Shown: positions 56,066 to 64,000 of the stretch, piece after piece
Position numbering within the stretch: position 1 is the stretch's first letter
Layout: the number at the start of each line of letters is the position of its first letter
Source: Clitoria ternatea
Taxonomy: Eukaryota; Streptophyta; Magnoliopsida; Fabales; Fabaceae
Assembly (NCBI GenBank): GCA_037962975.1
Contig: CM075669.1
Span: 122,032,501-122,096,500, forward strand
Direction: 5' to 3'
DNA length: 64,000 nt
Program-made: the position numbers and the translations under genes
The notes under the pieces: model-generated
Seen by the model: the letters and a program-made list of their open reading frames with translations, nothing else
Database searches by the model: none
What the model was told of the DNA's origin: nothing

Positions 56066-57328
56066 TGTTGGGGTATGCACTACGAGCTATTAATGTATCA
56101 ATTTTAACTTATTAATAAAATTAGTATTTTCAGTTTTAGACAAATGCTATTTATCCTGGAATAATAGGTCATATGAGAATTACTCCTAAAACGTCCCTAA
56201 TCAAATATTTACATGGGGACATGTAAATACATTAAGATTAGTGTGTGAATGTACTGATGATTTAATCTCACAAATCATGGATATATGATATCAAGTCTTT
56301 ACACGGGTACACATTAAGAGTAATGTTGTACTGCACAGACCCACCATGAGAACGTTGCATGGATCGTTACATGAGTGTCATAAACGGTTCTCAATGTGAT
56401 AATGGTATGTAGTCCTTCGACCTGAAGTCACTACGATTCCTGCATAAGGAGTTTATTGTTTTAATACAATCAAACGTTATCTGTAATAAGATGACCATAA
56501 AGATTGTGATTAGGCAATAGATAAATTATGCAGAGGGATGTGAGTGATGTAGATGGAATTTGTCTCTCCTATGTGACAGGAGTGATATCTATGGGCCACT
56601 TGATGGAGTAAGACTAATGAAATGCATGGCCATGCTAGGACGAATAAATATTAGATATTTATTCTATAAAGTCTACTCTGGTATCAAGTAAAATGAATTG
56701 GGCCATACAAGGATGACGACGACCATGCCTTGGGCCCAATTAGATATCGTGACAAAAGGAATAGATATATAAAATAATTATCACTTATAGGTCATGTCGA
56801 TGATAAATAATATTCGGACATAATGATGTATTGCTAGATACCGCTCTTATTTTATATTAATAATAAAATAGTTTATTATTAATATAACCGAATATTTTAC
56901 CTATAGGGTCACACACATAGAGTAAGCCCACCAGAGGATAGTTTTATTTTAGTTGGGCTAAAAGTAAAACTATTTGGGCCTAACTCATTTAGAATGAGTC
57001 AGGAGCCCAATGTTTAATGAGAGCTCAGGTCAAGACCTAAGCCTATATATAGAGCATGAGATGCTCATAGCCTGCGGCTCAGAAATTAGATTACACTAAA
57101 ATTCCGAACTAGCATTCAGATCGTTAGTTTTTTGGTGGGAGTGCTCGTGTGGACTCCTAAGGGCGAAGCTACAATTGCTTCGATCGAGGATCTTATTCTA
57201 CGTCTACAAGAGGTAAACCCTAATTAAAATTTTAATTTAGCATAATGCTTTGAGACATACGTGTTTGTAATTCTTTCTTGGGAATCCTTTGTGTTTCTGC
57301 TGCCTGACCCTAATAGGATTCCCTAACA
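56066..57328 (+). mobile_element. Solo copia LTR
   Basis: TGTTGGGGTATGCACTA...CCCTAACA, 1263 bp, flanked by perfect TTCAA duplications (56061-56065, 57329-57333). It is collinear with the copia LTR at 20046-21287, with a TATA box TATATATAG at 57044-57052. The interior was removed by LTR-LTR recombination. Confidence 0.92.
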
Positions 57329-58140
57329 TTCAAAACATTTGTGAAGGCATGCTTGGAATGAAAAATGCATTTTAGGTTTTGTTTTCTTTAACCTCAGAAT
57401 TTGTTGAAAGCTTAATCCATTAGTTGTCCCTTTTGAGCCATGAAATAATATGATATTTTCTTTCAAAACCTTTAACATTAGGATTTCTGGTTCACATATA
57501 GAAGAGGCAAAAAGGGTAAGCTCACCAAAAGTGGTTGAATTAAAAAAAAACCATGATAGTTTGGGGTGTATGATTCAAAGAAAAGGAAAGATAAGGAGTT
57601 TAATCTCAAAATCAAAATAAAAAAAGGAAAAAAGAGAGGAAAAGAAAAAATGAATCATACCCTTTATGGTTTGAAAGTATAGAGAGTTTTTGAATTGAGG
57701 TTTACTTGCCTTCTTGTGATATTGCTCTTCTTACAGAATTAAGCCCTTTGCATTTCCCTTTTTCTTGGTTTCCAGTTTCCATTCCCATGTTATGAATCCC
57801 CTGGCCTCATTACAACCCTCTAAAAGACCTTTTGACCAATGTATGTTTTCTTGATAACTGTGGAGTCTGTGGTCAATTGCCAAGCCTATGGTAGTGTTTA
57901 GAATGTTATGGTCTGAGTGGATTAAAACACAAGCATATACACTGAGTGGAAAATAAGAAAGAGTACCCTAAGTTTAATCTTAGTGAATATGGTTTGACTA
58001 TTGGTTGTGATATATTCTGGTAGTTTATGCAATCACTTTAAAACATAAAAATAAATAAATAAATAAATAAATAAACACAAGATTCCTTAAGTTTGTTTGG
58101 TTCTGATGGTTTTTCATTATATGCTTGTATGGATTCAGTG
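57329..58140 (+). other. Remainder of the 3' non-coding region of the pol-less element
   Basis: A/G-rich, including GGAAAAAAGAGAGGAAAAG near 57625-57645 and an (AAAT)n run at 58048-58074. No coding. Confidence 0.6.
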
Positions 58141-58179
58141 ATTGCTTGAGGACAAGCAATGTTTTAGTTTGGGGTATTT
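58141..58179 (+). other. Hairpin plus polypurine-like priming region before the 3' LTR
   Basis: ATTGCTTG-AGGA-CAAGCAAT is a perfect 8-bp stem, then GTTTTAGTTTGGGGTATT up to the LTR start at 58180. The GAGGACAAG core also precedes the LTR of the Diaspora-like element. Confidence 0.75.
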
Positions 58180-59594
58180 TGATAAGTGTGCATTGTGTGT
58201 TGTTTTTAGGTCTAGTTTTTAGGGTTTTTGTATATTGTTTCATGCCCGATTCCTTTGATTTTGATTCTTTTCCATACACATTACTTGGTTGTTCCTATTT
58301 TTACAGGATTAATGATGTTCTAGGTCTCTTTTGAGGAAAAATGGCAAAGTGGATGAAAGAAGAGGCCTTTGAAGCCTTTAGGAGTGTATTTTGGCAAGGT
58401 TGGAGGAAACCACTGCCAGTGGTGGCAAACCATTAGTTGTGGTTACCACTATAAAATAGGAAAAGCAAGTCAGAAGCCACCACTGGCCGTGGTTATCCTC
58501 CACTAGCCGTGGTTGGCTCTGTTTGTTACAAAAAGTTACAAATTTATGTATAAAAAAGAACAGGACTCGAACCACTGGGGTGGTTATCCACCACTGGCCG
58601 TGGTTGTCCCCTACGGGCCAAATCTTTAAATAGTTTAGGTTTTTATTGGGCACTCTAGGGGGATATGAAAGGGGAGTTCTGCAGAGACAGTGGGAGAAAC
58701 ATCTTTTGGGAGATTTTGAAGAACCTTTTAGAAAGCTTTCATTGGGAATCGAGAGTCACATCCATCAAGGGAAATCAAATTTGTAGATTTGGGAGGAAGA
58801 ATAGGAATCCTAGTGAGAACTAATTTGTAATTTTTGAATCCCTAGTTTACATTTTTTATATCTTTAATGTTTGGCATTGATTTTGTGATGTGTGACATGA
58901 TGCCAACAATCCTTATGACACACTAAACTCTTTTCTTGGGGCTAAGGATGTAGTATGCCTATGTGTTACAATTAATCGTTCTTCGTATTCCAATTTATGT
59001 GATTTCAATCTCTATTTAATTTATGTATGCCTAATGCTTCTACAAGACTTAGAGATAAACGTAGATGATCATAAATTATATGAGTAATCGAGAGACTGAC
59101 GTGTAATTCAAAAATACCTAAATTGAACCTATGATTTGACTTACGACAGTAAGCGAAATTGTTTGAGGGTTAGTCAGATTTCCATAGAACGTAAAGGGTC
59201 TAATTAGCAAATAGAACGTGGTTCTTTGGGAATTAGGCACGTTAATAGGATTTCAAAAGAAAGTTATTAATTAACTTAGGGGAATCTGCCTTATGAACGA
59301 AATTATATAATTGGATAGCCGAGTAACCTTTAATTTTGATACTAGCATATGAACCCTTAATACCCCAACATTTACCTTTGATTCAATTTCCCAAACTTGC
59401 TCCGATTTTCTTTTACAAAAGACGTTGAATTTCCTGTTTTCTGATTTACTGTTTAAAATCGTTTGAGTAATTCATTTTAATCAATTCACTAGATAATTGA
59501 ACCACCGTTATAACTAGTATTCGGGCACAATCCTTATGGGAACACGATATTTTTTTATTACTTCGATACCCCGTGCTCTTGCGGTTAGCTATCA
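58180..59594 (+). repeat. 3' LTR of the pol-less Athila-like element
   Basis: 1415 bp, collinear with 38982-40447. The word array at about 58405-58615 is shorter than in the 5' LTR (a segment equivalent to about 39240-39300 is reduced). Ends AGCTATCA followed by AAGGG. Confidence 0.9.
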
Positions 59595-59957
59595 AAGGGC
59601 CTTTTAGAGGTGTCCATTTTTCTTGGTAAGTGGAAGAATGCATCATTTTTGTTGTGCCATCATTTTTATAGTTAGGGTTTTTTTATGGTTTGTATTTTCT
59701 TGTATCAAAGCAATGGTTATTGTGGGTTTTTTAAGTGGGCTCCTACTACTCTTACTGCTCAAGTTGAAGGGAGTAAAGGTTGTATTTGTAAGTTGGATGT
59801 GAAGAAGATACATGAGGAATTTCAGATGAAGAATACAAAAATAAAACTTAAGTTGGTGGCTAAGAAGAGCAAATTTTCAATGTTGGTGATAGTTACAATT
59901 ATTTCCTAGGCCATTATGTTGATGATGATAACATTATATATAGCAACCAAGCATTGA

Positions 59958-60489
59958 GGAGAAGTGGGTCAATGGAGGATGAGGGCTGAGGGATTGGGTG
60001 TTAGGGTTAAAAACTGTGTTTTACTATGTTTGTAAGAGGAACTTTGTATTAAATAAGATTTAGAAAAAGACCTCTATAATGTTAAGGGTTTATAGGGTTT
60101 AGCCCCGGTTTCATGTAAGGTTTAGGGTTTAGCCCCTGTTTCATGTAGGGTTTGTTATGAGTCTATGTTTGTAATGGTGTTGTGGTTTGTAATCAACAAA
60201 TTTTGTAATAGAATGAAAACTTTTATGGTTTAGAATCAACAAACATTGCACAGAAAGTTACATGAAACCTCAACATGATTAAATTAACATGATATATGTG
60301 CATTAGAGTATATGGACCTATTGGTTAGGCTCCAAAAAAATACACCACAAGTAGAAATGTCACATATACACATAATATAAGGACCTATTGGTCAAATTTC
60401 AAACAAATACATTAAAAGTAAAGATGTCATATATACACATAATATAAGGACCTGTTGGTTAGGTTCCAAAGTAATACATATTCAAATGT
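59958..60489. other. Spacer between the convergent GRF and transposase genes
   Basis: No coding. It contains two 31-bp-like copies of AGGGTTTAGCCCC-GTTTCATGTA (60094-60152) and the 67-bp tandem units at 60314-60485. Confidence 0.6.
60314..60485. repeat. Tandem 67-bp units (about 2.5 copies)
   Basis: GGACCTATTGGTTAGG, GGACCTATTGGTCAAA and GGACCTGTTGGTTAGG recur at 60314, 60381 and 60448, exactly 67 bp apart, each followed by CCAAA..AATACA and, in the complete copies, CATATATACACATAATATAA. Confidence 0.82.
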
Positions 60490-63400
60490 TAACACTTTGC
60501 TATGTGCCTAGAAAGTCATTAGGCCTAGTTGTGGTCTGTGGCTGTGTCACACTCTTAATTCCTATTCCCCTTCCCTTTCCTCATCCTCTTCCTCTCCCTC
60601 TCCTTCTGGGTTTGGCCCTCTTTAATGTTGTTGTATATGCATCACTATCAGCATGTGTAGCATCAATATCAACGGGTGCATCAGTGATATCGCATGTGTC
60701 AGACTCAGTAAGTGAATCAGGTGTAGGTGTATTATGAAATTATGGAACATGAAATTATTCGTCAGGCTTAGGTGTAGGAAAATAATTTACCAATATTGAC
60801 CTTAACTTGCCTTTACAATAGGGGGTTTGGACATGTTGTTCTGTTATGACTAGTACCATCATAGTTTGTGCAATGGTACTGGCCTACAAATCTTGGGTGT
60901 TTTGAGGGGTTGTCTTCTTCATAGGGGTCTCTCCTCCTAAGCTTTTTACGTCTGCTAGGACCCCTTTTGTACAAGAGAGGGAGGACCTTTGGTGCATTAA
61001 CATGTGGCCACATAGACTGTCCATTTATTGGTTGGATAATACCAACATAACATATTGCATATGTTGTTTTGGAGTACCATGGTGACACAAGCTGCTCTAG
61101 ATTGTCACCTATGTATTTAATAGCAGAGATGGCATGCCTGCATGGAATGCCATTCAATTCCCACTAATTACAGCTACACTTTTTTTGCCAAATCAACAAC
61201 AAACCTACAATCAGAGTTAGTGTGTTTCAACTCAAATAGCATCTCCCCTGCCCAAACAAGAACCCATTCCCCACTAAACTTAACTTCTCTCAACAGCCTC
61301 TTACATGGTCTTGGCATAATGTCCCTCTCAAGTGTCTATATCTTGGATCTAAGTTTGGCGAACCTACCTAACAAATACTACCATATCCACTCCAACATTA
61401 TGATTATTGGCTTATCCCTAGAGGGCAATATAACTGAGTTGAAAGCTTCACAGTTGTTGTTCATAATTACATCACAAGTAGGGTAATGGGAAAATTCATG
61501 CCTGCACTAAGTCTTGGTTGGAATTTCCATTACCAACCTTGAACAAATATGGCTTTGCCTGCACCCAACATGAGATGCTTCAGTAGGTACCTCTACCATA
61601 TCTCTTCTTCAGGTTTGTGTACAGATGTCTGACACAATACCTATGCTCAACACCATCCAACAACTCATCAAAAACCTACAACAGACCCTGCAAGGATAAA
61701 TAAATTCAAGTAATTTAATATAACTACTTTATTGGGCTTAGGGTTTAGAAAGGCAAAACAGTCAAGTAGTACCTTTTATTGGTCAAAAATAAATAAAATT
61801 TCTTGCTTCTTACATAACTAATATCCTCAAACAATAGGCTCAAAAACCATCTCTAGCTTTGCTTATTTTTAACCTCCACCACTGCCACTGCTAATGGAAA
61901 GTATTGATCATTCACATCCCTTCCAACTACTGTTAGAAGCTAACCACCATACTTGTTCTTCAAATGACATCCATCTACTCCAATAAAATGTCTGTACCCA
62001 TTCAAGAAACCCTATTTGCATACATCTAAGCACACGTAAAATGAACCAAAACAAGGTTGCAAACCTCCATCTGGGTTTTCCAACAGTAACTTACATCTAT
62101 TACCATTTGACACACGCTTTAACTCAGCACTATAACTCCACAACAGGCTATACTTACTACCCTCACCATCCAAAATCCCACGTGCAAGTTTCCTTCCATT
62201 GTAGAAAAACCACTTAAATAATTGCACAATATACAAAGATCTGAAAATTTTAATAATCTCAACCACTGAAATTTTAGGATTTACCCTTAAGTGCTTTAAA
62301 AGCAGCTTGGCAGCCCACTTTGAATTCTGATATTTATTCTAAACAACTCTGGGATAGCTATGTTCAGGTCCAAATTTCTTCAACATGATAACATTTATCC
62401 TCCCCACCTTGCTCCCATATGCCTTCCATCCATAATCTTTGTTTATACACTGCATAAGACACCACTCAGACTTATTTTTAACAAATCTTCCCTCTCTACC
62501 TTTATACAAACTGTACTCCTTGATGGCCTGCCTAAATTGAGCCATGCTTTGAAGCTCCATACCAATTTTTAGTTTATACCTCTTCCCTATTTTTTCTTCA
62601 TCAAAAGCCTCTATTTGAACTCCACCAACCTCCTCATCTGTCTCAACATCAGTATGTATCTCATCACTGTGTGTCATACTTGTCATCAATGTCTCCATAA
62701 TCATCACCCCCAAGACCATGTAGGTCTTCATTTTTAAAGTATGTACTACACTCGGGCTCCTCACTAGTGTTGCCTCCAATATTTTCCCCTGCACAAGCTT
62801 CTGGCCTAAACTTAGGTTCAGGCAATCTACCTCTGGAACCTCATCCTGTTCAGTGTTTAGCCTACTCACAAAGCTTTTAGCAAAAAAATTCCCCTCACTT
62901 GGCTCCTGGGTTGGCACCTCAGTCTATACCTCAGTTGGTACCTCACTTGGATCCTAAGTTGGCACCTCAATTTTCACCTCAGTTGACACCTCAGTTTTCA
63001 CCTCACCTTACACCTTAGGTTACACCTCAATTAGCACCTAAGTTGGGACCTCACCAGACCTTAAATTCCTCAACCTCTACAGTTCACTTTTGTAAATTAT
63101 TTCCTGGTGACAGCTTTATTAAAACTCACATAAGGGCAAGACTTTGCTCTTCTAGTTTGTCTTGGCTTTGTTAGCTTTGTTGGGTTTCTTGGCCTACAAA
63201 TTCATGTATAACCAAATCTTTTTCCTTACCCAAGCAAATAACCTCCTCATCCTTATTCAAATAGTATTCAACATACATATCAACCTCACATTTCTCATTA
63301 ATTACATACTCACCTATCTCAAGTGCATGTGAGTCCCATGTGACACTTTTGTACTCAGACTCTCCTGGTTTCTTCCACCATAATTTAAATTTCCCTTTGT

Positions 63401-63548
63401 ACTCAAGGTCTTGAACCAGTGATCGTGCCTAAAAAAACCCATTTATCTAAGTCTATATTATGGATGGCATCTAGTCTTTATCAATGTAAGACATTGGTGG
63501 TCCCTCATCAAATTTCCCCTTATGGTGTATAATAATAGTAAAACTCAT
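60490..63548 (-). pseudogene. MuDR-type (MULE) transposase, decayed
   Basis: Read leftwards from an ATG at 63546-63548: MSFTIIIHHKGKFDEG opens a PB1-like N-terminal domain (to about 63200, with LEIGEYVINEKCEVDMYVEYYL). Then come a degraded Pro-Thr-Glu-Val repeat (62890-63060), an acidic stretch, and the MuDR DNA-binding block (ELQSMAQFRQAIKEYSLYKG; GWKAYGSKVGRINVIML, 62590-62339). The MULE core starts at about 62030-61890, with FIGVDGCHLKNKYGG (first catalytic Asp), VVGRDVNDQYFPLAVAVVE and NKQSW. The SWIM finger GIPCRHAISAIKY is near 61150. The zinc knuckle near 60865-60825 reads CTNYDGTSHNRTTC, with Tyr where the second Cys should be. The tail (60740-60490) is acidic then RGRGRG-rich, with a stop. 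Multiple stops and shifts inactivate it. The protein would bind element ends and cut DNA. Confidence 0.85.
62890..63060 (-). repeat. Degenerate Pro-Thr-Glu-Val coding minisatellite
   Basis: About thirteen units of the 12-15-bp kind GAGGTGCCAACT/GAGGTGAAAACT on the minus strand, encoding (P/K/S)TEV-like repeats, with four or more units now holding TAG or TAA. Confidence 0.7.
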
Positions 63549-63710
63549 ACCTTAACAAATTAAAATCAGTAAAGCAATAAAACTCATTATATTTTTGCTT
63601 ATGGTGTATAACAACCATAAAATTCAACCCTAAATAAATTACAATTAATGAAGTAGTAACATTCATCAAAATTCCCTTTATGGTAAATTAGAACAACAAA
63701 GTCGCTGTGT
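63505..63710. repeat. Tandem 79-bp units over the transposase start
   Basis: Units begin TCATCAAATTTCCCCTTATGG (63505), TCATTATATTTTTGCTTATGG (63584) and TCATCAAAATTCCCTTTATGG (63663), spaced exactly 79 bp; the third is partial. Each encodes a version of the first residues of the transposase on the minus strand, in different frames since 79 is not a multiple of three. Confidence 0.82.
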
Positions 63711-64000
63711 AGAATGAATATGCATAAAAGATATTAAACCCTAAACCCATAAAAGACAACCAGCATGTGGTCCTTCCATACCCAAAACCCACTCGCATAG
63801 ATTCCCAACATATTTAAAATACAAGGGTTCCACACTACTGCAACATTTAAAATACGTACCTGGATACTTGAAATACTAACCCACACGATGTCCTACACGA
63901 GCTTCTACAGCCATACAACTTTCAACCTTGCACGATAGTGACACTGAACGAGTACGAGGGAGAGGGAGACTTTTGTTAGCCAAGGCCTCAATACTCAAGA
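63711..64000. other. 5' flank of the transposase, no feature recognised
   Basis: No coding. The terminal inverted repeat expected right of a MULE transposase was not recognised and may lie beyond the window. Confidence 0.5.

Larger units (their letters stand above)
38982..59594 (+). mobile_element. Pol-less (non-autonomous) Athila-like retrotransposon with two nested insertions
   Basis: LTRs TGATAAGTG...GCTATCA (38982-40447 and 58180-59594) are flanked by a perfect AAGGG duplication (38977-38981, 59595-59599). An Asp-tRNA-type primer site follows the 5' LTR. The interior encodes Athila gag and protease and then goes directly to the post-pol hairpin (54847-54862): RT, RNase H and integrase are absent. 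Without its nested Tekay-like element (41359-53163) and solo copia LTR (56066-57328), the element would be about 7.5 kb. Gag-protease-only Athila relatives that depend on a Diaspora-like partner are known in soybean, so this design may be a family trait rather than decay. Confidence 0.85.
38861..59957 (+). pseudogene. GRF-type zinc-finger gene, split in exon 1 by 20.6 kb of retrotransposons
   Basis: Exon 1 starts at the ATG at 38861 (MAKSNVSTGSSSSMEIQHV) and reads RCRCEEHPVLLVLKTKKNDGR up to 38981. It resumes at 59600 (GCC TTT TAG AGG TGT CCA TTT) to a GTAAG donor after 59625. In the GRF finger (C-x-C, GR-F-W-x-C-P-F-F, C-x-F-F-K-W) the Trp codon is now TAG at 59605-59607. After a short intron, exon 2 (59711-59957) encodes NGYCGFFKWAP, a Lys-rich helix (KKIHEEFQMKNTKIKLKL) and a hydrophobic C-terminal segment (SMLVIVTIIS, then a second in-frame TAG, AIMLMMITLYIA), probably a membrane anchor. 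The protein would have been about 130-140 aa. It is convergent with the MuDR-type transposase at 60490-63548. Whether it is an element gene or a neighbouring host gene is unresolved. Confidence 0.75.

Noticed and set aside
60486..60737. 83-codon plus-strand frame with Pro/Leu-rich repeat
   Set aside because: Shadow of the Arg/Gly-rich C-terminal tail of the minus-strand transposase.

Overview
This window looks like a gene-poor, repeat-packed stretch of a eudicot nuclear genome, most likely a legume and probably pericentromeric or other heterochromatin. The evidence is the AT-rich composition, the lack of any intact host gene, the absence of tRNA or rRNA genes, and near-complete coverage by plant transposable elements: CACTA, Mutator-like, Ty1/copia, and Ty3/gypsy of the Athila and chromovirus lineages. 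The legume assignment is inference from the element types (Diaspora-like Athila elements). No host gene can be supported. Every recognisable coding region belongs to a transposon and carries stops, frameshifts or insertions.

Layout, left to right. 1-1343 is the 3' end of a CACTA element with a broken ULP1-type protease and sub-terminal AACCGTGGTT repeats. About 1900-10069 is an old, decayed chromovirus relic (LTR, methionine-tRNA primer site, gag scraps, second LTR). A full-length Athila/Diaspora-like element on the minus strand (10070-25881, target duplication CTAAG) is inserted in it. That element keeps gag, protease, RT-RNase H, integrase and a third ORF, and is itself disrupted by a truncated copia element (about 18185-21287) and a chromoviral gag-protease fragment (about 23058-23930). 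26589-36505 is a plus-strand chromovirus-like gypsy element whose 5' LTR holds a solo LTR (27254-28809, duplication GTTTT). 36506-38860 is a partial minus-strand Athila/Tat-like LTR and 3' region.

From 38861 to the right edge lies a decayed two-gene element: a plus-strand GRF zinc-finger gene and a convergent minus-strand MuDR-type transposase. The GRF gene is split in its first exon by 20.6 kb of nested retrotransposons. The first insertion is a pol-less Athila-like element (38982-59594, duplication AAGGG). It is interrupted by a Tekay-like chromovirus with 3.6-kb LTRs (41359-53163, duplication AAGGA/GAGGA) and by a solo copia LTR (56066-57328, duplication TTCAA).

The most unusual pattern is that several unrelated families carry arrays of short, family-specific inverted-repeat words in their LTRs. 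Both Athila-lineage elements repeat their own word in the internal region just after the coding part. The same two elements share a GGG-AGGYAA-CCC hairpin after the pol region. The pol-less element also has two near-identical hairpin-plus-13-mer modules, one at the 3' LTR and one about 2.5 kb upstream. No intact autonomous element and no host defence or metabolic system was found.
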